Assembly: GCA_963834705.1 (NCBI GenBank) | Contig: CAWICV010000001.1 | Location: forward strand, 372,001-436,000 | Length of the DNA: 64,000 nt | Source of the DNA: RYN-230 sp963834705 | GTDB taxonomy: Bacteria; Actinomycetota; Actinomycetes; Streptosporangiales; Streptosporangiaceae | Direction: 5' to 3' | In this document: positions 7,055 to 15,033 of the stretch, piece by piece | Layout of the letters: each line of letters starts with the position of its first letter | Numbering within the stretch: the stretch's first letter is position 1 | Position numbers and translations under genes: made by a program | The notes under the pieces: model-generated | Told to the model about the DNA's origin: nothing | The model's database searches: none | The model's input: only the letters and a program-made list of their open reading frames with translations

Positions 7055-7811
7055 TGTCATGCCCGCGCAGCTTGGCCCACCGCCCGACCAGGCCCCACCA
7101 GCCGACCCGCCAGAACGCCTCGAACACGATCGCCTTGCTCATCTTGCTGGTGCCGTGCACCCGCTCGACGAACGTGATCGGCACCTCCACCACCCGCAGC
7201 CCGGCGCCGAGCGTCCGCCGGGCCAGGTCGATCTGGAAGCAGTAGCCCTGGGAGTGGATCTCGTCCAGCCCGATGGCCCGCAATGTGCCCGCCCGGTAGG
7301 CCCGGTAGCCGCCGGTCGCGTCGCGGAGCGGGATGCCGAGCATCAGCCGGGAGTAGAAGCTGCCGCCGCGGGAGATGAACTCGCGTGACTTCGGCCAGTT
7401 GACCGTCCGGCCGCCGGGCACCCAGCGGGAGCCGAGCACCAGGTCGGCGTCCTCCAGCGCGGCCAGCAGATCCGGGAGTTGCTCGGGCTGGTGGGAGCCG
7501 TCCGCGTCCATCTCCACCATCGCGCCGTAGCCCTGGCCCAGGGCCCAGCGGAAGCCGGCGATGTAAGCCGCCCCCAGGCCGCCCTTGCCCGGCCGGTGCA
7601 GCACCCGGACGTGGCTGTCCTCGGCGGCCAGCTTGTCGGCCAGATCGCCGGTGCCGTCCGGGCTGTTGTCGTCGACCACCAGCACGTCAGCGTCCGGGAC
7701 CGCGGCCCGGACCCGGCCCGCCATGGCCTCCAGGTTCTCCCGCTCGTTGTAGGTGGGCATGATGACCGCCACCCGGCCGACAGGAGTCCTGGTCGTGTCC
7801 TTACCAGCCAA
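7038..7811 (-). CDS. Polyprenol-phosphate mannosyltransferase (GT2, DPM1/Ppm1-like)
   Basis: A 257-aa GT-A glycosyltransferase. VAVIMPTYNERENLEAM opens the nucleotide-binding fold, VLVVDDNSPDGTGDLADKLA gives the first acidic site, and VEMDADGSHQPEQLPDLL carries the metal-binding DAD/DxD. The C-terminal VEVPITFVERVHGTSKMSKA segment is diagnostic of dolichol/polyprenol-phosphate mannose synthases. The product, polyprenyl-phosphate-mannose, is the donor for protein O-mannosylation and cell-envelope glycans. The start is uncertain: TTG 7811 has a purine-rich AAGGCAGGCAGAAG before it, whereas GTG 7772 sits just before the domain. The longer open frame up to 8039 looks non-coding. Confidence 0.88.
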   Translation of the reverse strand: MAGKDTTRTPVGRVAVIMPTYNERENLEAMAGRVRAAVPDADVLVVDDNSPDGTGDLADKLAAEDSHVRVLHRPGKGGLGAAYIAGFRWALGQGYGAMVEMDADGSHQPEQLPDLLAALEDADLVLGSRWVPGGRTVNWPKSREFISRGGSFYSRLMLGIPLRDATGGYRAYRAGTLRAIGLDEIHSQGYCFQIDLARRTLGAGLRVVEVPITFVERVHGTSKMSKAIVFEAFWRVGWWGLVGRWAKLRGHDKRPAS

Positions 7812-8478
7812 CTTCTGCCTGCCTTCCCCTGCCTGCCGCCACGCGCGGCCCCGTGGGCCAGTGATCCCAAGAAGGTTACCCTGCGCCGGCTGCCACGGTG
7901 CCAGTGCGCAGCTTGCACAACGGAAACTTGGATCGCCGTTGGGAAAAGGCGCGGTGCTTTCGCCGCCGCGGCTATCGGAAGCGGGCCCGGGCTCTCCCTT
8001 CGGACCGGAGCAGATCCCGCTGGCCGCGACATCGTGCACCGTTGTCTACTGGGCGCCCAGGCCCCTCCCGTGCCAACTCCCCCGCTGGATCGCCTGGCCA
8101 CCCCGGCGGCCAGCCGGTGCTGGACTGCGCAGCAAGATACCGCTGCGCCGTGTGGTGTCAACCGGGCCCTAGTCCGCGCTGTCCGCTTCGCGTTAGCATG
8201 AAACCGTTTCCCCAGCGTGTGAGGACGTCATGACACCGTGGTCAGCGGGCGGTCCGCAGAGGGGGCAGCGGCTGGGGCCGCAACTGCCACCCTGGCGCGC
8301 TGCTGGCTGGCCGCCACCGCAGGGGCGGGCAGCCGGACGGGGAGGATGATCCGGCGCATCCCGACGGGGACGGTCACGGCGCTGCCCGCTGATTCGCGCC
8401 GGGCTGGCCGGGCCATTCGCGGCAGCCCCGGGGCCTGGCTGAAATTCAGATCATCCACTCCATGGGAGGACCGAGTAC
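7812..8478. other. 667-bp stretch with no supportable gene
   Basis: This intergenic region separates the mannosyltransferase start from acetyl-CoA synthetase. It has lower coding periodicity and somewhat lower GC than the flanks. The best frame is a 38-codon ATG ORF at 8230-8349 (MTPWSAGGPQRGQ...), Pro/Gly/Arg-rich like the N-terminal tail of a membrane protein and stopping abruptly; it may be a gene remnant. I could not define a promoter. GGGAGG at 8464-8469 is the acetyl-CoA synthetase ribosome binding site. Confidence 0.5.
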
Positions 8479-10587
8479 ATGTCGGAAAGTCAGCAGGAGC
8501 AGGTTTCCGAGCATCAGATCGCCGTGCACTGGCGCGAGGAAGAGTACCTCTACCCGCCGGAGTCTTTCGTCCAGCAGGCCAACGCGAACGACCCGGCGAT
8601 CTACGACCGGTTCGATGAGAAGAACTTCCCCGACTGCTTTACCGAATATGCCGACCTGCTGGCCTGGGACAAGAAATGGGACACGGTCCTGGATTCGAGT
8701 AACCCGCCGTTCTGGAAGTGGTTTACCGGCGGGCGGCTCAATGCCTCCTACAACTGTGTGGACCGCCACCTGGCCGAGCGCGGCAGCAAGGCGGCGATGA
8801 TCTTCGTGTCCGAGCCGGAGGACGAGGAACCGGTCGCCATCACCTACCGCGAGCTGTACAACCAGGTGAACGAGTTCGCCGCGCTGCTCCGCGACTTTGC
8901 CGGGCTTAAGGCGGGCGACCGGGTGACGCTGCACATGCCGATGGTGCCGGAACTGCCGGTCACCATGCTGGCCTGCGCCCGCCTCGGGGTGATCCACTCC
9001 CAGGTGTTCGGCGGCTTCAGCGGCAACGCGGCCGGCACCCGGATCGCCGACTCGGGCAGCCGGGTGCTGATCACGATGGACGGCTACTGGCGCAGCGGCA
9101 GCATGGTGGACCACAAGGTCAAGGCGGACGAGGCGGTGGCCGAGGCGGCCAAGCAGGGCCAGGAGGTGGACAAGGTCCTGGTCTGGCGGCGTTACCCGGG
9201 CAAGTACGCCTCGCAGACGCCGATGACCGAGGGCCGCGACGTCTTCGTGGACGACGTGCTGCCACAGTACCGGCGGCAGACCGTCGAGCCGGTGTCCATG
9301 CCCGCCGAGGCGCCGCTGTTCCTGATGTACACCAGCGGCACCACCGGCCGCCCCAAGGGGGCCCAGCACAGTACGGCCGGCTACCTGTCCTATGTGGCCG
9401 CGACGTGCAAGTACTACCTGGACATCCACCCGGAGGACACGTACTGGTGCATGGCCGACATCGGCTGGATCACCGGGCACTCCTACATCGTGTACGGCCC
9501 GCTGTCCAACGGCACCACCACGGTGATCTACGAGGGCACGCCCAACTACCCGGACGCGGGCCGGCCGTGGCGGATCGCCGAGCGGCTCGGGGTGAACATC
9601 TTCCACACCTCGCCGACCGCGATCCGGATGCTGCGCAAGGTCGGCCCGGACGAGCCGGCCAGCTACAACTACCACTTCAAGCTCATGGTCACGGTGGGTG
9701 AGCCGATCGAGCCCGAGGTGTGGCGGTGGTACTACAAGTCGGTCGGCAAGGACGAGGCGGCCATCGTGGACACCTGGTGGCAGACCGAGACCGGCGGCTT
9801 CCTGGGCACCGAGCTGCCCGCGCTGAAGCCGATGAAGCCGGGCAGCTGCGGCCCCATGGCGCTCGGCATCTACGCGGCCATTTACGACGAGGAGGGCAAG
9901 GAGGTCCCGGACGGCAAGGCGGGCAACATCTGCATCCGCAACCCGTGGCCGGGCATCATGCAGACGATCTGGGGCCAGCCGGAACGGTTCATCTCGGTCT
10001 ACTACGAGAAGTACAACAAGAACTCCGACAGCAAGGACTGGCACGACTGGCCGTACTTCGCCGGTGACGGCGCGGTCCGCGCCCCGGACGGCTACTTCCG
10101 CATCCTGGGCCGGGTGGACGACGTGATCAACGTGGCCGGGCACCGGCTCGGCACCAAGGAGATCGAGTCGGCCGCGCTCACCGTGGACGAGGTGGCCGAG
10201 GCGGCCGCGGTGCCGGTGATCGACGACATCCGCGGCCGGATGGTCGAGGTGTACGTCTCGCTCAAGCCCGGCATCGAGGCCAGCCCGGAGATGGGCGGCA
10301 AGGTCACCTCCGCGGTCGAGGTGGAGATCGGCAAGATCGCCCGGCCGAAGAACGTGTGGATCGTGCCGGACATGCCGAAGACCCGGTCCGGCAAGATCAT
10401 GCGCCGGGTGATCGCCGCGGTTTCCAACTTCGCCGATACCGGCGACGTGACCACGCTGGCCAACCCGGAGGTGGTGGACGGCATCCGGCACCAGGTGCAG
10501 TCGGCCAAGGTGGCCAACAACGACGTGCCGCGCGAGCTCACCGAGACCGAGCTGGCCGAGATCCAGTCGTTCGGTTCGGAGTCGTAG
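8479..10587 (+). CDS. acsA: Acetyl-CoA synthetase (AMP-forming)
   Basis: A 702-aa acyl-adenylate synthetase of the AcsA type. The ACAS N-terminal segment is DPAIYDRFDEKN, followed by the P-loop YTSGTTGRPKGAQH (about residues 284-297), the A5-type VDTWWQTETGGFLGT, and GRVDDVINVAGHRLGTKEIE. The C-terminal PKTRSGKIMRR (about 633-643) contains the catalytic Lys, which is the usual acetylation-control site. It activates acetate with ATP and CoA. It is slightly longer than the typical 650 aa. GGGAGG lies 9 bases before the ATG and an 11-bp terminator hairpin follows the stop. Next to the lysine-degradation cluster, it could reactivate acetate from acetoacetate metabolism, but that is inference. Confidence 0.93.
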   Translation: MSESQQEQVSEHQIAVHWREEEYLYPPESFVQQANANDPAIYDRFDEKNFPDCFTEYADLLAWDKKWDTVLDSSNPPFWKWFTGGRLNASYNCVDRHLAERGSKAAMIFVSEPEDEEPVAITYRELYNQVNEFAALLRDFAGLKAGDRVTLHMPMVPELPVTMLACARLGVIHSQVFGGFSGNAAGTRIADSGSRVLITMDGYWRSGSMVDHKVKADEAVAEAAKQGQEVDKVLVWRRYPGKYASQTPMTEGRDVFVDDVLPQYRRQTVEPVSMPAEAPLFLMYTSGTTGRPKGAQHSTAGYLSYVAATCKYYLDIHPEDTYWCMADIGWITGHSYIVYGPLSNGTTTVIYEGTPNYPDAGRPWRIAERLGVNIFHTSPTAIRMLRKVGPDEPASYNYHFKLMVTVGEPIEPEVWRWYYKSVGKDEAAIVDTWWQTETGGFLGTELPALKPMKPGSCGPMALGIYAAIYDEEGKEVPDGKAGNICIRNPWPGIMQTIWGQPERFISVYYEKYNKNSDSKDWHDWPYFAGDGAVRAPDGYFRILGRVDDVINVAGHRLGTKEIESAALTVDEVAEAAAVPVIDDIRGRMVEVYVSLKPGIEASPEMGGKVTSAVEVEIGKIARPKNVWIVPDMPKTRSGKIMRRVIAAVSNFADTGDVTTLANPEVVDGIRHQVQSAKVANNDVPRELTETELAEIQSFGSES

Positions 10588-10600
10588 CCGCCTGATCCGG

Positions 10601-10629
10601 CGGGCTCCCGGCGCCAGGCCGGGAGCCCG
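10601..10629 (+). terminator. Rho-independent-type hairpin after acsA
   Basis: CGGGCTCCCGG (10601-10611) and CCGGGAGCCCG (10619-10629) form a perfect 11-bp stem with a 7-base loop, 13 bp after the acetyl-CoA synthetase stop. Confidence 0.75.
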
Positions 10630-10796
10630 TCCGGGCGCTGAACGGGCCGAGCAGCGCCTGCCACGTCATGCCGGGCTGGTCGCCGCCGGGGCGGTCCTCC
10701 CTGGCCTTGCGGCGGAGCCGGCTGAGCTCACGTCTCGGCATGAAACCGTGAGTCTAGGGCAGCCAGCGGCCGCGCGCGGCCGGAACCGGCCTGGCG

Positions 10797-11195
10797 CTAA
10801 GGGACGACGATGGTGCCGGTGGCGGTCACCGCGATAAGCGGCTCGGCCAGCACGACCGACGCGGACGCGCTCTGCCCCGGATCGGCCCGGCACAGCACCC
10901 GGGCCTCGAAGGCCAGGTCCCGGCTCCGGTTGCCGGCCCGGGTCACCGTCGCGGTCACCTCGATCACGTCACCGGCCAGCACCGGGGCGCGGAACTGGAC
11001 GTCGGAGTACGACGCGAACAGGCCCTCGTCCCCGTCCGTCCGGATGGCCACCTCGGTGGCCACGTCGCCGAACAGGCCGAGCACGTACGCGCCGTCCACC
11101 AGGTTGCCGCCATAGTGCGCGTGGCCGGCCTGCACGTACCGGCGGTGCGTGACGGATACGCCACGGTGTTGGTCAGCACTGGGCCGGCCGGTCAC
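10797..11195 (-). CDS. kal: 3-aminobutyryl-CoA ammonia-lyase (hot-dog fold)
   Basis: A 132-aa hot-dog protein. The segment HRRYVQAGHAHYGGNLVDGA, then YVLGLFGDVATEVAIRTDGD and FASYSDVQFRAPVLAGDVIE, matches the 3-aminobutyryl-CoA ammonia-lyase family, small homologues of acyl-CoA thioesterases that eliminate ammonia from L-3-aminobutyryl-CoA to give crotonyl-CoA, the last dedicated step of lysine fermentation. It starts at a GTG that overlaps the kamE stop (GTGA), so the two are coupled. It is the last gene of the kdd-kamD-kamE-kal operon. Placement beside kamDE supports the assignment strongly. Confidence 0.88.
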   Translation of the reverse strand: MTGRPSADQHRGVSVTHRRYVQAGHAHYGGNLVDGAYVLGLFGDVATEVAIRTDGDEGLFASYSDVQFRAPVLAGDVIEVTATVTRAGNRSRDLAFEARVLCRADPGQSASASVVLAEPLIAVTATGTIVVP

Positions 11196-11956
11196 GCCGC
11201 ACCTGCCTCGGGCTCGGGCGCCAGCGCGTGCACCAGGTAGCTGGCCACCTCACGGGGGGTGGTGCCGCGGCCGAAGATCTTGTCCACGCCCAGGCCGGCG
11301 GCCATCCCCGGGTCGAACCGGGGGCCGCCCACCACCAGCAGCGGGCCGCCCGCCGGGTAGGCGTCCCGGAACGCGGCGGACAGCGCCCGCGCGCCGGCCA
11401 GATGCGCCTCACGCTGCGTGACCACCTGGCTGACCAGCACCGCGTCGGCCTGCTCAGCCCGGGCCCGGGCGACCAGGTTGGCCACGTCCACCTGCGCGCC
11501 CAGGTTCACCACCTTGATCTCCCGGTAGTACTCCAGCCCCTTCTCCCCCGCGTGCCCCTTGACGTTCAGGATCGCGTCGATGCCCACGGTGTGCGCGTCG
11601 GTGCCGATACACGCGCCCAGCACGACCAGCTTGCGGCCCAGCCCGGAGCGCACCCGCAGGTTGATCTCGGCCGGGGACAGCAGCGGGAACTCGCGCCGGG
11701 CCACGGTCACCGCGGAAATGTCGACAAGGTGACTTACCCGCCCGTACACGATGAAGAACGTGAAGTCCGGCCCCATCGCCTTGGCATGCACCACCATGGC
11801 CGGCTCCAGCCCCATCTGGCCGGCCAGCTGCAGCGCTGCCCCCTCGGCGAGCGCCCGCTCGTCTTCATTGCCGAACGCCAGTGGCAGGGTGAATGACACC
11901 TGGACCTGCCCGTCGCCCGTGGTGTCTCCGTAGGGACGGATTACCGTACCGGTCAT
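11192..11956 (-). CDS. kamE: Lysine 5,6-aminomutase beta subunit (B12-binding)
   Basis: A 254-aa subunit with an N-terminal dimerisation region and a Rossmann-like cobalamin-binding domain. The DxHxxG motif is GTDAHTVGIDAIL: Asp120, His122 (the cobalt ligand) and Gly125. Lys133 lies 11 residues after the His, the same spacing as His133/Lys144 of the Clostridium sticklandii beta subunit, in which that Lys binds PLP. With KamD it moves the terminal amino group of beta-lysine (or D-lysine) from C6 to C5 using adenosylcobalamin and PLP. GGAGGG lies 6 bases before the ATG at the edge of a 94-bp tandem duplication; kal follows with overlap. Confidence 0.95.
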   Translation of the reverse strand: MTGTVIRPYGDTTGDGQVQVSFTLPLAFGNEDERALAEGAALQLAGQMGLEPAMVVHAKAMGPDFTFFIVYGRVSHLVDISAVTVARREFPLLSPAEINLRVRSGLGRKLVVLGACIGTDAHTVGIDAILNVKGHAGEKGLEYYREIKVVNLGAQVDVANLVARARAEQADAVLVSQVVTQREAHLAGARALSAAFRDAYPAGGPLLVVGGPRFDPGMAAGLGVDKIFGRGTTPREVASYLVHALAPEPEAGAA

Positions 11957-11998
11957 GATCCGCCCTCCAGGACCTCGCTGGCCGGGTTGCTCTGCTGG

Positions 11999-12019
11999 CC
12001 CGGGGGGACGACTTCCCGG
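11999..12019. repeat. GC-hairpin element, copy 1
   Basis: A 21-bp member of the family whose core is CCGGGGGGACGACCCCCCGG; this copy has CTTCCCGG in the right arm, which weakens the stem. It is followed by AACCCCCC like the other copies. It lies inside the first 94-bp duplicate. Confidence 0.75.
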
Positions 12020-12092
12020 AACCCCCCGCCGGCTCTAGCCGTCCTCATCACTCACATCCCCCAGGAACTCACTGGCCGGGTTGCTCTGCTGG

Positions 12093-12113
12093 CCCGGGGG
12101 GACGACCCCCCGG
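12093..12113. repeat. GC-hairpin element, copy 2 (perfect stem)
   Basis: CCGGGGGG and CCCCCCGG form a perfect 8-bp stem around an ACGA loop, 34 bp beyond the kamD stop. It could act as a processing or attenuation hairpin between kamD and kamE. Confidence 0.8.
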
Positions 12114-12146
12114 AACCCCCCGCCCGGCTCTAGCCGTCCTCATTAC

Positions 12147-13697
12147 TCACATCCCCAGGAACTCACTTGCCGGGTTGAAGTAGCCGTCGGCCCGCTCGAT
12201 GACGCCGTCCAGGCCCCGGCCGCCGTCGGCCGGGCGGCGGGTGACGCCGAACGTGCCCTCGGCGATGGCGTTCAGCAGGCCGTCCCGGTTGATCCGGCGG
12301 AGCAGGTCGACCGCCTCGCCGAGTACCTGCTTGGCGCGCTGCTCGACAAACCCGCCGTCCGGCGGCCGGAAGTTCTCGCCCAGCCGGGCCGCGGAGCGGG
12401 CCACGTAGCGGGCGTTCTCCAGGGCCAGGTCGCGGTCGGACAGGAACGGGGTGTGGATGCCCTCGGTCATCATCCCTATCAGCAGGATGGACTGGCCGGT
12501 CATCACCCCGGCCAGGTTGAAGAACGCGTCCAGCAGGTAACCGGCGAACACGTTGCCGGTCATGTGCTTGGTCGGCGGCATGTACTTCAGCGGCGCGTCC
12601 GGGAACAGCTCACGGACCAGCTGGGCGTGCGCCAGCTCGAGCACGAACGAGTCCGGGATGTCCGGGTTGATCTCGAACGCGTGGCCCAGGCCGAGCTGCC
12701 CGTCGGCCAGCCCGGCCTCCTTGGCGAAGAACTCGTTGAGCAGCTGGCTGACCACGACGGTGTGCGCCGCGTCCACCGCGTCCGCCGTGGTCAGGTAGTT
12801 GTCCTCACCGGTGTTGATGATGATCCCGGCCCGGGCGTGGATCTGCCGGGCAAACCGCTGGTCGATGAAGGTACGGGGCGGGTTGATGTCCCGGAAGATG
12901 ATGCCGTACATGCAGTCGTTCAGCATCATGTCCAGCCGCTCCAGGCCGGCCAGCGCGGCGATCTCCGGCATGCACAGCCCGGACGCGTAGTTGGTCAGCC
13001 GGACGTATCGGCCCAGCTCACGGGTCACGTCGTCCAGCGCGGCCCGCATCAGCCGGAAGTTCTCCCGGGTGGCGTAGGTGCCCGCGAAGCCCTCCCGGGT
13101 CGCTCCTTCCGGCACGTAGTCCAGCAGCGACTGGCCGGTGGACCGGATCACCGCGACGATGTCGGCGCCCTCCCGGGCCGCGGCCTGGGCCTGCGGAATG
13201 TCCTCGTAGATGTCCCCGGTCGCCACGATCAGGTAGATCCACGGCGTCGGCGGGTCCGCCGTGGCCTTGATCATCGCGGTCCGCTCGGCCCGCCTGGCGT
13301 CGATGGTGGCGAAACCCTGGGCCAGCGCGGCCCGCGCGGCCCCCTGGGCGGCGGCCGCGTCTTTCCCCTCCGGGACGCGGAACTTGACCGCACCGGCCGC
13401 CGCGTCCCGGGCCAGCGCGGCCAGGTCCGGGTAGCCCCCGGTGAGCAGCGCGTCCCAGGCCGGCAGGGCCACCCCGTGCTCCAGCCCGGCGCTGCCGGCG
13501 ACCGCGTCCACCAGCCGGTTCACCCACGGCATGCCGTCGCCGTCGGCGCCGTCCAGTCCGCCCAGCCGGAGCACGGCCCGCTCCACCGACACCGTGCTGT
13601 GCGTCCTGGCCAGCTCGACGATGGGCTGCCCGGCGGTGCGGGCCAGCTCCCTGGCCTCGGCCACCTGCGTGGGATCCAGCCGCAGCCTCGATTCCAC
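12147..13697 (-). CDS. kamD: Lysine 5,6-aminomutase alpha subunit
   Basis: A 516-aa protein with the length and order of KamD/OraS-type alpha subunits: an N-terminal helical segment with ARTHSTVSVERAVLRLGGLD, then the (beta/alpha)8 core including PWIYLIVATGDIYEDIPQAQ, IIINTGEDNYLTTADAVDAA and PPTKHMTGNVFAGYLLDAFF, which contribute the PLP and substrate pocket over the corrin. It pairs with KamE. It starts at a GTG with a near-perfect ribosome binding site GGAGGTGA (13704-13711 on the opposite strand) 8 bases upstream. A 40-bp palindrome separates it from kdd, and a 94-bp tandem duplication that includes its own 3' end separates it from kamE. Confidence 0.95.
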   Translation of the reverse strand: MESRLRLDPTQVAEARELARTAGQPIVELARTHSTVSVERAVLRLGGLDGADGDGMPWVNRLVDAVAGSAGLEHGVALPAWDALLTGGYPDLAALARDAAAGAVKFRVPEGKDAAAAQGAARAALAQGFATIDARRAERTAMIKATADPPTPWIYLIVATGDIYEDIPQAQAAAREGADIVAVIRSTGQSLLDYVPEGATREGFAGTYATRENFRLMRAALDDVTRELGRYVRLTNYASGLCMPEIAALAGLERLDMMLNDCMYGIIFRDINPPRTFIDQRFARQIHARAGIIINTGEDNYLTTADAVDAAHTVVVSQLLNEFFAKEAGLADGQLGLGHAFEINPDIPDSFVLELAHAQLVRELFPDAPLKYMPPTKHMTGNVFAGYLLDAFFNLAGVMTGQSILLIGMMTEGIHTPFLSDRDLALENARYVARSAARLGENFRPPDGGFVEQRAKQVLGEAVDLLRRINRDGLLNAIAEGTFGVTRRPADGGRGLDGVIERADGYFNPASEFLGM

Positions 13698-13722
13698 CGG
13701 ACTTCACCTCCCTTCCATCGGT

Positions 13723-13762
13723 GCGGTGAGTTTGCGGTCACCGGTGACCGCAAACTCACCGC
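13723..13762. promoter_or_regulatory. Perfect 40-bp palindrome between kdd and kamD
   Basis: GCGGTGAGTTTGCGGTCACC (13723-13742) is followed immediately by its exact reverse complement (13743-13762). It fills the gap between the kdd stop (13764) and the kamD ribosome binding site. With no spacer it could be an operator for a dimeric regulator, or a transcript hairpin that sets relative expression of kdd and kamDE. Confidence 0.75.
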
Positions 13763-13763
13763 G

Positions 13764-14924
13764 TTAAGCCTTTTCGTCCGCCAGCCGGGCCTCGAACAGG
13801 GCGCGGACGCCGGGTTCTGTGCGGATCAGGTCCAGCGCCAGGTCCGCATGCCCGGGGACATACCCGTTGCCGATCAGCATGGTCACATCGGCGGCCATCC
13901 CCTCGGCGCCGAGGGCGGCCGCGCTGAACGAGGTGGCCATCGAGAAGAAGATCACCGTGCCGCCCTGGGCGGTGGCCAGCACCGCGCCGCCCTCGCAACC
14001 GGGGACGTCCACGCAGACCACGGTCACGTCGGCCGGGCCGCCCGCCGACCGCACGGCGGCGGCCAGGCCGACCGGGTCCCGGGCGTCCGCGATAACCACC
14101 TGATCGGCCAGCCCGGCGGCGCGGACCGCGGCCGCCTCCGGCCCGGCCGGCACCACCCCGATCACGCCGCGGGCACCGGCCCGGCGGGCGGCCGCCGCGG
14201 ACAGCGACCCGCTCTTGCCGCCCGCACCGAGGATGGTCACTATTGGCCCGGAGGGGCGACCCCCCGGACCCCCTGATCGCCGGCTCGCGCCGGCCGCTGC
14301 CGCGGCCGGGCTCACCGCCGACGCCGGCGGAGCCGGCCGGGGCGGGGTACTGGCGTTCGATACGACGCGCTCGGTCAGTGCGGGCGCGCCGCATACGTCC
14401 ATGACCGACAGGGCCAGCGCGGCGGGGAGGTCATCGGGCAGCACCGCGGCGATGGACCGGCCGAACAGGATCGCGTGGCCGGCGCACGGCACCTGCTCGG
14501 AGCGCCCGTCCCAGCGGGCCAGGCCGTCGGTGAGGGCCAGCGGGGTCAGGCTGAGCGAGACCAGGGTGGCGATCCGGTCCCCGGCGGCCAGGCCGAGCGG
14601 CGAGTCCGGGCCGGCCTCGTCCACCACCCCGGTCAGCATCCCGCCGGACCCGGTCACCGGGTTCTGCATCTTGCCCCGGCCGGCCACGATCTCCAGCACC
14701 GCGGCCCGCATCGCCTCCGGGGTGCCGCCGGTGGCGTCCCGGAGCTGCCGGAACGACGCGGCGTCCAGATTCAGCCGGTCCACCCGCACCCGGACCTCGT
14801 CCGGCCACAGCCCCGGGTCGTCGTCCAGCTGCCAGGCGGCCTGCGGCAGCACACCCGCCGGCTTGATCACCCGGTGCAGGCCGAGCGGGGACCCGCCCGG
14901 GCGGCGCTCACGCGATCCAGTCAC
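13764..14924 (-). CDS. kdd: L-erythro-3,5-diaminohexanoate dehydrogenase
   Basis: A 386-aa NAD(P)-dependent dehydrogenase. The N-terminal LGLHRVIKPAGVLPQAAWQL and LNLDAASFRQL, then GMLTGVV and GDRIATLVSLSLTPL, match the Kdd family; the dinucleotide site is TILGAGGKSGSLSAAAARRA. It oxidises 3,5-diaminohexanoate to 5-amino-3-oxohexanoate and ammonia. GTG 14924 has AGGAAG 7 bases upstream and is preferred over GTG 14957, which adds 11 residues. About 30 residues just before the nucleotide site are Ala/Pro/Gly low complexity and include an in-frame copy of the 21-bp GC hairpin element. It is the first gene of the minus operon and diverges from kamA. Confidence 0.92.
   Translation of the reverse strand: MTGSRERRPGGSPLGLHRVIKPAGVLPQAAWQLDDDPGLWPDEVRVRVDRLNLDAASFRQLRDATGGTPEAMRAAVLEIVAGRGKMQNPVTGSGGMLTGVVDEAGPDSPLGLAAGDRIATLVSLSLTPLALTDGLARWDGRSEQVPCAGHAILFGRSIAAVLPDDLPAALALSVMDVCGAPALTERVVSNASTPPRPAPPASAVSPAAAAAGASRRSGGPGGRPSGPIVTILGAGGKSGSLSAAAARRAGARGVIGVVPAGPEAAAVRAAGLADQVVIADARDPVGLAAAVRSAGGPADVTVVCVDVPGCEGGAVLATAQGGTVIFFSMATSFSAAALGAEGMAADVTMLIGNGYVPGHADLALDLIRTEPGVRALFEARLADEKA
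14247..14267. repeat. GC-hairpin element, copy 3 (inside kdd)
   Basis: The same 21-bp element as at 11999, 12093 and 17033, here with two G-to-A/C changes (CCCGGAGGGG, then CGACCCCCCGG). It lies in frame within kdd, encoding part of the Gly/Pro-rich segment just before the NAD-binding glycines. Confidence 0.75.
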
Positions 14925-15033
14925 CGTAAGTCTTCCTGTAGAGAGCTGATCTGACACTATCTTCTTTTGTTAGAAATGCGTATGGAAGGATATCGTTCAC
15001 ATCTGGTGTACCCGGAGCGGAAGTGGTGGTCTC
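14925..15033. promoter_or_regulatory. Divergent promoter region of kdd and kamA
   Basis: This 109-bp gap is clearly AT-richer than its surroundings (around 14958-14995: CTTCTTTTGTTAGAAATGCG then TATGGAAGGATATCG). It is the only gap that can drive both the minus operon (kdd-kamDE-kal) and plus-strand kamA. I could not assign a specific -35/-10 pair or operator. Confidence 0.5.

Larger units (their letters stand above)
11970..12177. repeat. 94-bp tandem duplication (2 copies plus a 20-bp third) between kamD and kamE
   Basis: Copies begin at 11970 (GGACCTCGCTGGCCGGG), 12064 (GGAACTCACTGGCCGGG) and 12158 (GGAACTCACTTGCCGGG), with an exact period of 94. The third copy is the 3' end of kamD, encoding its last residues (NPASEFLGM). 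So the duplication copied the end of kamD plus its downstream hairpin into the kamD-kamE gap. Each full copy contains one 21-bp GC hairpin element. Confidence 0.9.

Noticed and set aside
8230..8349. 38-codon ATG ORF before acetyl-CoA synthetase
   Set aside because: No ribosome binding site, low-complexity Pro/Gly/Arg composition and abrupt stop; kept only as a possible remnant.
8446..10491. 681-codon open frame on the minus strand
   Set aside because: It is antisense to acetyl-CoA synthetase and its translation is His/Val/Arg-rich without motifs, typical of high-GC shadow frames.
11192..11956. KamE as ornithine 4,5-aminomutase subunit instead of lysine 5,6-aminomutase
   Set aside because: The partner is a separate 516-aa KamD-size alpha subunit, and kdd, kal and kamA are all adjacent; ornithine enzymes have different subunit sizes and neighbours.
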